Assembly: GCA_024291935.2 (NCBI GenBank)
Contig: JAGTYA010000026.1
Location: 5,932,001 to 5,996,000 of the forward strand
Reading direction: 5' to 3'
DNA: 64,000 nucleotides
DNA from: Okapia johnstoni
Taxonomy: Eukaryota; Chordata; Mammalia; Artiodactyla; Giraffidae
The stretch's first letter is position 1. The number at the start of each line of letters is the position of its first letter. Positions 23,501 to 32,338 of the stretch are shown here, in pieces. The translations under genes and the position numbers were made by a program. The notes beneath the pieces are model-generated. The model was not told where the DNA came from and ran no database searches. It saw only the letters and a list, made by a program, of their open reading frames with translations.

Positions 23501-26395
23501 TTCCTGTATGACAGTTTGTAAATCTATCACCAGATACTTATTTCATAATCATTTAAGTTTAATTATGGAACAATTTAAGTTTAATTATGGGACAATTCTG
23601 GAGCTGATAAAAGATAAAATACTAATTGAAAATTTTAAATAAAATATAACATAAAACATGACAAAACAGATTGAAATATTTTTTTCTTTCTCCACTTACT
23701 AGTTGTTACACAGTGAAGAGTATTTGCTTGGTGCTTAGAATTTAATGCTTCTATGGAAACCACTAGCTGTCCTTCTAGCAATGCTCCCTTTGATACTCCT
23801 GCTGTTTCACACCTCTGGTAAATTATTAAATATTTCAAAATCTGGAAAGGGCACAATTCAAAGAAACCACAATCTTCTTTAAAAATCCTGGTAATAATAA
23901 ACTTGTATGATACAGTTAATAATTCTCATTTCCAAAAAATAATATTCTTGCTTGCAAAATGTCAGACTTACATTTGTTAAGAACAAAGCATTGTGTCTAA
24001 ACAGAAGAAATAGCTAGGTGAGTGACATAAAAAGGAGACAGTGAAATTCAATACAATGTCCAAAACAGGAAATGAAGACAACAAATTGCTTTATTCAAAG
24101 GATAAATTCATCTGGAAATAATAATTTGGAAAAATTAAGTGGGAGTTTGTTTTTCCTGTTTCTTTTTTTCTCCCCAAACAAAAGTCAACATGAAGATTAT
24201 GAATAATAATGGCATCTGCTTGTGAATCTTTACTTTTCGTTATACCAACATTTCCCAGGGTCAGAATACTAGTTAAGAGGACTGACTTTGGAAGCAGATA
24301 CCTGGGTTTGAAACCCTGATGAGTCAAATACTAGCATGTGGCCTTGTGCAAGTTACTTAACTTCTCTGTGGCACTGCTTCCTCACTTACAAAAATGAGGG
24401 CAAATCTACCACGTATGGTGGCTGCTGAACATAAGCAAAACAGTACGTTCAAAATGTTTAACACAGTGCCTGGCAGAGAGTAAATGCTTAATAAATATTA
24501 GCTATTATTTCTAATCAAGTCATCTGCACACAATATTCTAAGTTGAACAGGTCTCCAAGGTATCTTGTTAAAACATCCAATCTTGATAATTTTAAAATAA
24601 AATATATTGTATTTCATTTCCATGACTATTTATGAAAGTAGACTCTCACTTCCACACTGAGGTACCTGTAGCAAAAATTATTACCCCCCCCCACTTTTTT
24701 TAAAGGCAGAAAGATCTCAGCATGAGAACATGGGAACTAAGATCCTAATTTGTACCAGTTTGTAAGGATGGTTTTCAGGCTTTTCTACAGTCTAACACTT
24801 TCCCTCATGCATCCTCTGACTTACTGTGCTCCCTCTGTTCAGATTTTCCCGCAGTTTCTTTATCCATAATGAGAGAGCCGTTGGGAAAAGAACACTAGCC
24901 TGTGAGTCAGAAGCTCTGGGTTCTATCCTAGGTTCTGTCATCTGTAAAATCTAAACCTCCAACTTTCTTTGACAACAAAGAAGGCAGGAAGATTGGGAAA
25001 ACTCGAGGTGCCTTCAGGTCAACCTCTTGTAGCCTATGGTTCTATTGGATCTGTCTCAGTGGTAAAGAATCCACCTGCCAATGCAGGAGACCTGGGTCCC
25101 ACCCCTGGGTCAGGAAGATCCCTTGAAGGAAGACATGGCAACCCACTTCAGTATTCTTGCCTGGGAAATTCCATGGACAGAGGAGCCTGGCCGGCCACAG
25201 TCCATAGGGTCGCACGAGAGTCCGATAAGACTCAGCGATTAAACAACAACAAACAATTAAGTACTAGCTAGTACTAGAGGTTTTCCCAATCTTCTTGCCT
25301 TCTTTGTTGTCAAAGAAAGTTGGAGGTTTAGATTTTACAGACGACAGAACCTAGGATAGAACCCAGAGCTTATGGGTTCTTCTTCTATGAAGAACTGACT
25401 CATTGGAAAAGACCCTGATCCTGGGAAAGAGCCAAGGCAGGAGGAGAAGGGGACGGCAGAGGATGAGATGGTTGGATGACATCACCGACTCGATGAACAG
25501 GAGTTTCAGCAAGCTCGGGAGTCGGTGATGGACAGGGAGGCCTGGCGTGCTGCAGTCCATGGGTCGCAGAGTCGGACAAGACCGAGCGACTGAACTGAAT
25601 GACTAGTAATTAATCCGTCTACGGCTTACGTTAACTACAAGGTCAGTAGTTCAGAATTCAATCAGGTAAGGCTGTGAAAACTCTGTCACGAATGAACAAA
25701 AGCGGCCAGTCTGTGCTAGGTGTTCAGTCCCACCCTCCAGAGCATCTCGGGTCCATGGTGGTCTGAACTGGGTGACTGAGGCGTCCGAACCTCAGGTTCT
25801 CATCACCCCGCTGCTCCAGGCCCTGACCCAGGAATCCCCCCACACCTCCGGTGATCCGCGGGCCTGACCCGACTTTCCCTAGCCCCCACTTTAGCATAAG
25901 TTGGCCTCGACTCCCCCCCAACGCGACCCACCCCCCCACCCCCCGCCACCAGCGCGCCCATCCCTGCTGTCCGCGCTCCCCCGGCACCGGCTGCCATCCG
26001 AGCTCGAACCCCAGCGCCCGCTGAGGTGTGGCAAACCCTTGAGCTTCCTGAGCAGCTTTCTTAGGCGTCAGGTGGGGGCGACACCCGCGCTCAGAGGACG
26101 CCCATGCCCCTCCCCACACACGCACTGACTAAATACTTCCGAGCGTCCCCCAGGTTTGACTGCCCAGGCGCTCCCACGCCTCGCGTCTCGTCTGCTCCTC
26201 ACAACCCCGCGAGGGACAGGCTGACTTGAACCGAATCCTACCATTCCCGAACCTTCCTTCTCCCTCAGGCAACGCCAGACCCCTCTGCCCAAACTTCTCG
26301 GCCTCCTCACAAGACCCGTCTCCTTAGAGTGTCCTCCTTTGCTTTCTCTCCCTTCCCGGCATCACCTCGCAAACTGCCAAGGCCGGCCCCTCCAT
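14525..26395 (-). CDS. TOP6BL: TOP6BL (C11orf80) 5' part, three spliced coding exons
   Basis: TOP6BL is the TOPOVIB-like subunit that works with SPO11 to make meiotic DNA double-strand breaks in the germ-cell nucleus. In humans, biallelic C11orf80 mutations are linked to androgenetic hydatidiform moles. Three minus-strand exons join in phase: 26395-26366 (10 codons, phase 0 end), 23841-23700 (47 codons plus one base) and 14578-14525. The joined product starts [10 protein letters not shown], continues [15 protein letters not shown], contains [10 protein letters not shown] and HCVTT, and ends [18 protein letters not shown] at residue 75. All three boundaries have GT/AG sites. The last segment closely matches what I remember of the human protein ([17 protein letters not shown]). 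The next exon should begin by completing a Glu codon; I found no candidate for it at 1-14524, so it probably lies beyond the left edge. The gene runs head to head with SPTBN2, as in human. Identification is from memory, not from an alignment. Confidence 0.8.
14992..15276 (+). repeat. Bov-tA dimer with (AGC)n tail
   Basis: Two copies of GAGAAGGCAATGGCA(A/C)CCCA units lie in tandem, joined by CACTTTTCCCTTTCATGCACTG. The tail is about nine AGC units at 15250-15276, a frequent length-variable tract in Bov-tA. Confidence 0.88.
15528..15941 (-). mobile_element. Solo LTR of an endogenous retrovirus
   Basis: A 414-bp block starts TG and ends CA and sits inside BovB, between CATCAGGTCC and GGTTCCACCACTTC, with an imperfect GGTYC duplication. 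On the minus strand it has a TATA box (TATATAAGC, 15755-15747) and a downstream AATAAA (15617-15612) in the right order. No internal retroviral sequence is attached. Confidence 0.75.
16591..17221. other. Intron, nothing assigned
   Basis: Mixed sequence with a short G-run at 16972-16985. No exon or repeat recognised. Confidence 0.5.
17222..17435 (-). repeat. Bov-tA SINE
   Basis: GCTAAGTCACTCAGTCATG, the antisense core, and CGCCACCTGGGAAGCCC are present. Confidence 0.9.
17436..17988. other. Intron, nothing assigned
   Basis: AT-rich sequence; no exon or clear repeat seen. Confidence 0.5.
17989..18330 (+). repeat. Long tRNA-Glu-derived SINE
   Basis: It starts GGGCTTCCCTGGTGGTTCAG and continues with repeated GAGCCCGGGAGCTGCAACTA and GAAGCCACTGCAATGAGAAG, then an A-rich tail. 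The same family occurs at 38803-39125. Confidence 0.85.
18690..19110 (+). repeat. MaLR-like (MLT1-type) LTR
   Basis: CTTATTTGGAAATAGAGTCT, TCAGAGCCTCCAGAAGGAAC, and GAGAATAAATTTACTTTGTT followed by CCACCCAGTTTGTGGTACTT form the sense LTR, with its AATAAA signal. The antisense relative is at 2665-3035. Confidence 0.65.
19118..19960 (-). repeat. BovB LINE 3' part, antisense
   Basis: The TTCAGTTCAGTTCAGTCGCT tail precedes a 132-codon minus-strand frame (19739-19341) with [20 protein letters not shown] and [20 protein letters not shown], the BovB C-terminal region. Confidence 0.92.
20160..20357 (-). repeat. Bov-tA SINE inside mariner
   Basis: GTGAAAATGTTAGTCGCTCA with the antisense core GGCAAGAAGACTGGATTGG. 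Confidence 0.88.
20526..21640 (+). pseudogene. Inactive mariner transposase
   Basis: The N-terminal frame 20526-20999 gives the helix-turn-helix region ([24 protein letters not shown]). After a stop and a SINE the frame resumes in pieces. The family's DD34D triad is damaged: the first Asp is Asn in [10 protein letters not shown] (codon 20925-20927), the second is kept in LLHDNAQ (21288-21290), and the third is Asn in [12 protein letters not shown] (21393-21395). Stops, shifts and the SINE prevent a product. Confidence 0.88.
21073..21178 (+). repeat. Partial Bov-A2 SINE inside mariner
   Basis: TGGGGTTTCCCAGGTGGTGC through TTTGATCCCCGGGTTGGGAC, the tRNA-like half only. Confidence 0.85.
21656..22222. 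other. Intron, nothing assigned
   Basis: No exon, gene or clear repeat seen. Confidence 0.5.
22223..22545 (-). repeat. Bov-tA SINE, partly duplicated
   Basis: A GAAGTGAAGTGAAGTGAAAG lead, then two antisense half-copies in tandem, each with AGAATACTGGAGTGGGTAGCC. Confidence 0.88.
22546..23695. other. TOP6BL intron 2, nothing assigned
   Basis: Unique-looking AT-rich sequence; no further exon found. A short local duplication, AATTTAAGTTTAATTATGG, is seen at about 23550-23590. Confidence 0.45.
23700..23841 (-). CDS. TOP6BL: TOP6BL exon 2
   Basis: On the minus strand, a pyrimidine-rich acceptor (CCCTTTCCAG) precedes 47 codons that run from [15 protein letters not shown] through [19 protein letters not shown]. 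The donor is ACTA|GTAAGTGG with GT at 23699-23698. The exon is 142 nt and ends in phase 1. A second AG at 23816-23815 would give a shorter exon (23814-23700), but it has a poorer pyrimidine tract and would break the in-phase join to exon 1. No repeat covers it and codon use looks protein-like. Confidence 0.8.
24262..24520 (+). repeat. MIR SINE
   Basis: GGAAGCAGATACCTGGGTTT and TGTGCAAGTTACTTAACTTC are the MIR core, ending in AGTAAATGCTTAATAAATATT. Confidence 0.8.
24911..25371. repeat. Near-perfect 92-bp inverted repeat around a SINE
   Basis: The left arm 24911-25002 is matched by the reverse complement of 25280-25371 at 90 of 92 positions; the differences are A/G at TCATCTG versus TCGTCTG and G/A at GGCAGG versus GGCAAG. 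The 277-bp spacer holds a Bov-A2 SINE, and the palindrome AGTACTAGCTAGTACT lies next to the right arm. Confidence 0.93.
25045..25250 (+). repeat. Bov-A2 SINE in the inverted-repeat spacer
   Basis: CAGTGGTAAAGAATCCACCT through GGGTCGCACGAGAGTCCGAT, a sense copy lacking the first bases. Confidence 0.9.
25380..25605 (+). repeat. BovB 3' end
   Basis: GAAGAACTGACTCATTGGAA, ACATCACCGACTCGATGAAC and the tail GAGCGACTGAACTGAATGA are the BovB 3' terminal sequence in sense. Confidence 0.88.
26366..26395 (-). CDS. TOP6BL: TOP6BL exon 1, coding part
   Basis: The ATG lies at 26395-26393 in a strong context (G at -3 and G at +4). Ten codons, [10 protein letters not shown], are followed by the donor GAG|GTGATG with GT at 26365-26364. 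The exon ends in phase 0 and the next exon opens in phase 0, giving the smooth join AVCE-ILKYLII. It sits in the densest part of a CpG island, as expected for a housekeeping or germline start exon. The frame stays open upstream, with a further ATG at 26932, so the start is a choice based on exon fit and Kozak context. The 5' UTR extent cannot be read. Confidence 0.62.
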
Positions 26396-26523
26396 TCCGC
26401 ACCGGGAGCAGCAACCACGCCCAGTGGCGGGGCGCCCGCGGGGGCTACGACCGCCGCCCGCGCCCACGCCCACGCCCTCGTCTGGCCGCCCAACGCCGTC
26501 CCTTCCCCTTCCCCCCGCCCCCC

Positions 26524-26538
26524 CGCGCGCGCGCGCGC
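26524..26538. repeat. (CG)7 run in promoter island
   Basis: An alternating CGCGCGCGCGCGCG tract about 130 bp upstream of the TOP6BL ATG, prone to Z-DNA by composition. Confidence 0.9.
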
Positions 26539-26939
26539 CCCGCCCACCGGCCCGCCGCGCCTGCGCACTCGGCGCCCCTCCCCCCAGACGCGGAGCGCCG
26601 CCGGGACCTGCCTGGCGTGGCCGGGAGGGCCTCGCAGTGGCGGCGGCGGCCCGTGGGCGGATGGCTGGGCGCGCGGCGGCGATGGGGAGAGCCCGCGGGT
26701 GGCAGCCGAGGCTGTGGGCGAGCAGGAATGAGGCCAGGCCGCGACTCCTCCTTCCTCCCAAAAGAACTTTCCCACGGTCCCGCCGCGAGGTGCAGCCCTC
26801 CAGCCCTTTGCCTCCGCCTGAGAGGGGCTGAAGTGCCGGATGCGGGATTCCTAAGCCGGTGCCTGACTTCCGAACAGTCTCACCTCCTGGAAGGGCTGCT
26901 CCAGGTGCCCCAAGCCAGCCTCTGGTTCCCAAACTTTAG

Positions 26940-27970
26940 CAAATAAAAAAGTTACATGTTAATTTCAGATTTTAAAAATATTTTAATCATACCTGTATCC
27001 TGTGCAACATTTGGGACCTATATGTACTAAAAAAAAAAAAACGGTTCATCTGAGATTCAAAAATGGACTTTTGAAATTCAAGACTTGTATTTTATCTGGC
27101 AACCTGTCCCGAGCAGGTCCCCAGCTTAATCCCTGGTTGCCCAGCCAGCGATAGTCAGGATCTGGAAAGGAACAAGCCCCCCACTTTTGTGCATTAAATA
27201 TACCAATGACAGGACCACGGTTTCTTAGTCTCGGGCTCACAGGAGAAGCTCTGGGAGAGCATTCCCAGCTGATGGGAAAGAAGGTAGTCCTCCAGACTCT
27301 GGGCTGGTGAGCTCAGGGCTGGGGCAGGTAAGAGGGGCTTGAACTCAAACTGATAATTTGGCAGCTGGTTCCTCAGGCATCCAAAAGAAAACTAGTGAGA
27401 GAGAGTCCTGCCTGGCAGAGTTGCCCAAGGAGGAGGGTGGGGCAGGGTGTTGGCTGCTTTCCTTCAGGGAAAATTCTTCCACCCCAGCTCCAAGAAGCCA
27501 GGAATGGGCAAAACAGGCAGGGGAGCTGGCAGAGTGCCTGTTCCATACACAGCTTTGGTGCTGCTCCAGAGTATATGTCTACTGAGACCTAGATCATAGC
27601 CTTCTCCATCTTTGTTCAGTGCTGTGGACCACCCTCCCCACCTCTGTTGCTCACAGGTAGACCTACTGGAGAAAAATGGCTTTTATTCTATTTATGGAAA
27701 GTTCATCATAATACCATCTGGGACTTGCTAAGAGAGCTGACATCTGGGAAATCATTGGCGTCTTCCTCTCCCTCACTCTCTTCTCCCTCAGGTGTCCCCT
27801 TTAGGAAGGTGATTGCAAGGGGAAGGGAGCTAAGATTGAATGACTGACAGCCTGTTGTCAGATACCACTGGCTCTTTACATACTTTTTACTCTCACAAGT
27901 ATCTTGTGAGATCGTTCTTATCTTCACTACTTGATGGGTGAGAAACCAAGATGCTGAAGATGGCTATTTA
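26940..27970. other. Interval between the divergent genes, nothing assigned
   Basis: GC falls sharply after 26940. A 13-base A-run lies at about 27029. No exon or clear repeat seen up to the L1 insertion. Confidence 0.5.
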
Positions 27971-27984
27971 AAATATTTCCTGTG

Positions 27985-29270
27985 AAACTCAAAATGGATT
28001 AAAGATCTAAATGTAAGACCAGAAACTATAAAACTCCTAGAGGAAAACATAGGCAAAACACTCTCCGACATAAATCACAGCAGGATCCTCTATGACCCAC
28101 CCCCCAGAATATTGGAAATAAAAGCAAAAATAAACAAATGGGACCTAATCAAAATTAAAAGCTTTTGCACAACAAAGGAAACTATAAGCAAGGTGAAAAG
28201 ACAGCCTTCAGAATGGGAGAAAATAATAGCAAACGAAGCAACAGACAAACAATTAATCTCAAAAATATACAAGCAACTCCTGCAGCTGAATTCCAGAAAA
28301 ATAAACGACCCAATCAAAAAATGGGGCCAAAGAACTAAACAGACATTTCTCCAAAGAAGACATACAGATGGCTAACAAACACATGAAAAGATGCTCAACA
28401 TCACTCATTATTAGAGAAATGCAAATCAAAACCACAATGAGGTACCATTACACACCAGTCAGAATGGCCGCTATCCAAAAGTCTACAAGCAATAAATGCT
28501 GGAGAGGGTGTGGAGAAAAGGGAACCCTCTTACACTGTTGGTGGGAATGCAAACTAGTACAGCCACTATGGAGAACAGTGTGGAGATTCCTTAAAAAACT
28601 GGGAATAGAACTGCCATATGACCCAGCAATCCCACTGCTAGGCATATACACCGAGGAAAACCAGAATTGAAAGAGATGCGTGTACCCCAATGTTCATCGC
28701 AGCACTGTTTACAATAGCCAGGACATGGAAGCAACCTAGATGTCCATCGGCAGACGAATGGATAAGGAAGCTGTGGTACATATACACAATGGAATATTAC
28801 TCAGCCATTAAAAAGAATACATTTGAATCCGTTCTATTGAGATGGATGAAACTGGAGCCCATTATACAGAGTGAAGTGAGCCAGAAAGAAAAGCACCAAT
28901 ACAGTATACTAATGCATGTATATGGAATTTGAAAGATGGTAATGGTAACCCTATATGTGAGACAGAATAAGAGACACAGATGCATAGAACAGTCCTGTGG
29001 ACTCTGAGGGAGAAGGTGAGGGTTGGGACGTTCTGGGACAATAACATTGAAACATGTATATTGTCATATGTGAAGCAGAACACCATTCCATGTTCTATGC
29101 ATGGGACGGATGCTCAGGGATGGAGCGTTGGGATGACACTGAGGGATGGGAGGGGGAGGGAGGTGGGAGGAGGGTTTGGGAGGGGGAGCACATGTGAATC
29201 CATGGCTGATTCATGTCGATGTATGGCAAAAACTACTACAATATTGTAAAGTAATTAGCCCCCAACTAAA

Positions 29271-29301
<31 letters not shown>
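27985..29301 (+). mobile_element. 5'-truncated young L1 with poly(A) and target duplications
   Basis: The C-terminal part of L1 ORF2 is readable ([60 protein letters not shown]), followed by a G-rich 3' UTR and an A-run of about 33 bases. The 14-bp AAATATTTCCTGTG occurs on both sides (27971-27984 and 29302-29315). A short 5'-truncated insertion with no full ORF. Confidence 0.95.
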
Positions 29302-29307
<6 letters not shown>

Positions 29308-29315
29308 TTCCTGTG

Positions 29316-30380
29316 GCAAGTGTTGGCTCAGCAGAAAATGCCCCACCTTGAGAATGACACTGGGATTCCCAGGGAGGGTGGAGAAACAGTGCCAGTGTAG
29401 AAGTACTTCAGATGAGTTGGTCTTCAAGCCCTTGTCCTGGGAGTGAACTTCAGGGATGAACAGGAACTGGAACATCCAACATCACCCTAGAGTTAACGAA
29501 TGCCTCACAGAGGTAGCCAGGGACCAGACATAGGCAGAAGTGAGAAAGGGAGCCTGTGATCTGAGGGCCTGCCATCAGGATTGCTGCCATATAAACCATT
29601 GTAGTCAGCAAAGTTTGATGGGGACTTGCTGTGCTAAGTGGCCTTCACCTTTCGTTTATCTTAAATAGTCCTCCCAACCTTGTAAGGGAGGTATCGGTAT
29701 TGTTGTTTTACAAATGATGAAACTAAGGTTCCAAGAGGAGGTTGTATAACACTGAGTTTGTAAATGGCAGAGCCACAATCTGAGATAATAACCTCTTTAT
29801 TTGCTGCATTGGGTCTTAGTTGCATCACCCACGGCATGTGGAAGCCCCTGAAATAATCTCCTAGCCACTCCTTCCACTTCCCTACAGCTATTCAGTGCAT
29901 CTCCCACATGGGTGTGACCTGCCTAACTGCTTGTCTCAGGGTTCTGCAGTATAGGGACTTCAACATGACCAGGAGAAGCCAACCCCTCTGTGCAAAAGCT
30001 AAGACAGTGACCTCAGATACATTCAGCTCCCTACAAACTAAGGCTTGAATAAGCCACAGCTCCCACCCTTCTTTCACCTGTCGGTGTGTGCCCCCATTCT
30101 GTTTGGGGTCTAGAACCTTACATACTATTGGAGAGACTCCGCATTATTAAAACTCTATTTACTCAGAGTCCATCCTCAAAGTAGTGGAGTATTAGAGCCA
30201 GAAAGGATTGTAGAGGTTATCAATAATACCCAATAGATGAAAAAATTGAGGCCCAAAGAAATGAAATGATCTATGTGAGGTAAAGTCCATTTTAGTCAAC
30301 CAGGTCAACGAAGGAGCTTTTGGATGCTGCTCTGAACATGTTCAGTCTTACGAGCAGTGTCTTCAGGGGGCCAGTTCTCC
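29316..30380. other. Unassigned interval with a MIR/L2-like piece
   Basis: At about 29640-29790, AATAGTCCTCCCAACCTTGT and GAAACTAAGGTTCCAAGAGG look like an old MIR/L2 copy. Nothing else recognised. Confidence 0.45.
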
Positions 30381-30810
30381 CCAGTCCTTAGTTGTTGTTG
30401 TCTTTAAGTGGCTAAGTCGTGTCCAACTCTTTGCAGCCCCATGGCCTGCAGCACACCAGGCTCCTCTGTCCTTCACTGTCTCCTGGGGTTTGCTCAGATT
30501 CATGTCCGCTGAGTAGATGATGCCAAGCAACCATGTCATCTTTTGCCCACCCCTCTTCTCCTTTTGCCTTCAATCTTTCCCAGCATCAGGGTCTTTTCCA
30601 ATGAGTGAGCTCTTTGCATCAGATGACCAAAGTATTGGAGCTTCAGCTTCAGCATCAGTCCTTTTAATGAATATTCAGGATTGATTTCTTTTAGGATTGA
30701 CTGATTTGATCTCCTTGCAGTTCAAGGGACTCTCAAGAGTCTTTGTCAGCACCACAATTTGAAAGCATCGATTCTTCAGCACTCAGCCTTCTTTATGGTC
30801 CAACAACAAC
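30381..30810 (-). repeat. BovB 3' part, antisense
   Basis: TTGTTGTTGTCTTTAAGTGGC leads into CAGCATCAGGGTCTTTTCCA, CTTGCAGTTCAAGGGACTCT and GATTCTTCAGCACTCAGCCT, the antisense BovB tail and C-terminal region. Confidence 0.88.
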
Positions 30811-31129
30811 CCGTCCTTAGACTTAGTGGCACATTGCCTGCTTGCATTCATCTACTTACCTCAGGATTTGGATCACTGTTGCATGCCCACTGTACACATG
30901 CTGTTTATTCTGAGAAGAAATCCCCAGTCTGGCCAAAGAGACCCCATATGAAGAGCCCCAGATTGATTCTGACCCAAGGGTTTGAGTAGAACCAGAACAT
31001 CCAAGGAAATGCTATCAGGTGAAGAGTGATATTTCAGGAACTGTGGAGCTGCCTTTCCCTTTTGAGTGTGCCTTCTCTGGGTATATCATTCCTGGATACT
31101 CAGGAACTAACTTGTTCCCACCCTCTTGG

Positions 31130-31262
31130 ATAGCATCACCAACTCAATGGACATGAGTCTGAGCAAATTCCAGAAGATAGCAAAGGACAGGGAAGGCTCG
31201 CATATTGAAGTCCATGGGGTCGCAAAGAATCGGACGTGACTTATGGACTGAACAGCAGCCAC
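31130..31262 (+). repeat. BovB 3' tail
   Basis: AGCATCACCAACTCAATGGA through GGTCGCAAAGAATCGGACGT, sense orientation. Confidence 0.82.
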
Positions 31263-32338
31263 CTTGTTCCTAGGCTCCCCTAGAGCATTCAAAAGCCCTG
31301 AAGAAATGACCCTGGGCGCTTAAGTGCAAAATATCCCTGAGGTCCTCCTTCTTAGGCTGTTGCAAAACTAAACCCCCTTGAGCAGTTTCTTTCCCCCAGG
31401 GAAATGGTTAAGAGAGCCTGTTTCTCATGCAGGCAATAGAGAAGGGTTAACTGCTTCTCTCGGGTCCTGAGTCAAGTCTGTGCCCCACCAGTTCCCATAA
31501 CCGGGTTTCCTGAAATGGAGCAGGTCCCAGGTGCCTCTCCACTAATCACTTCCTTGGAAATGGGGCCAGGAAGCTCAGATTAGCTCATCCCTTCACCTTC
31601 TTGAGGCCTTCTCCACCCGGAGCACAGAATCTGGGGCAGCTTCACGACTCACCTCCCTCTGCTTCCCTCTCAGGGGTCACACGGGGATGTTCTTGCAGAG
31701 GCAGGTTAGGTTATGGAGGGCACTAGAGGCCATAGGCCTGCTGACTTTTGTACCAATTCTTGGACTACAGCAAAGGAAAGATTCTCCCCCCAAGATGGTA
31801 TTAGTGTTTGTATAACTAGTGTATTTCTTCACCCCCACCCCCTATGTTTTCTTTCTCTCCTTCTTAGAATGACTAACTGTGATACTAGGTAGCTTCCTGC
31901 TTTTCCTAGCTGGCAATTACCCTTTGCACTGATTTCTCATTTACTAGTAGCAGGTTCTGTGGCCAGCCCAGGAGGTAGCATTCCTTTCCTGTTAGTGTCC
32001 AGTTTCTCCACTTCCTAGGTAACCAATGAAATCTATGTCACAAAGTAGTTCTCCTCTCGTAACTGGCTTTTTACTTTCTCTCTAGGCAGGGCTGCCTTTG
32101 TCCTGCCAGATGGTATCCACTGCAAGGGAAGTAGTCTTTGTATAACAGAAGACTTGGGAATGGAAACAGCCGTGTGATCTGGTCACGTATGGCCAAAGTA
32201 AATTATTGGTTCAAAGGCCAGATGATCAGCTTTATTTGAAAGACATGTAGGTTGACTTGGTCAAAGATTCTTCTTCTAGGTGCTTCCTTAAAAGACGACA
32301 CTGATTCCACATGTTCAGTCTTGGTTTAGTTGTATGAT
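31263..32338. other. Unassigned interval
   Basis: Moderate GC; no exon, ORF of note or clear repeat. Confidence 0.5.

Larger units (their letters stand above)
25720..26930. promoter_or_regulatory. CpG island, TOP6BL promoter
   Basis: CpG-rich and free of obvious repeats, densest at about 26380-26720, with no clear TATA box. It contains TOP6BL exon 1 on the minus strand. From memory, human annotation places SPTBN2 and C11orf80 starts next to each other, so a plus-strand upstream SPTBN2 start here is possible, but I could not identify its exon. A run of seven CG dinucleotides lies at 26524-26538. Confidence 0.85.

Noticed and set aside
23700..23814. Shorter TOP6BL exon 2 starting at 23814
   Set aside because: The acceptor TTTACCAG lacks a pyrimidine tract, and the longer exon at 23841 has a far better acceptor and joins exon 1 in phase.
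26324..26946. 200-codon ORFs on both strands in the 26-kb island
   Set aside because: Composition artefacts; only the last ten codons before the GT at 26365 (minus strand) fit a real exon.
28112..28932. ORFs with clear protein similarity at 28-29 kb
   Set aside because: They are L1 ORF2 remnants in a 5'-truncated insertion.
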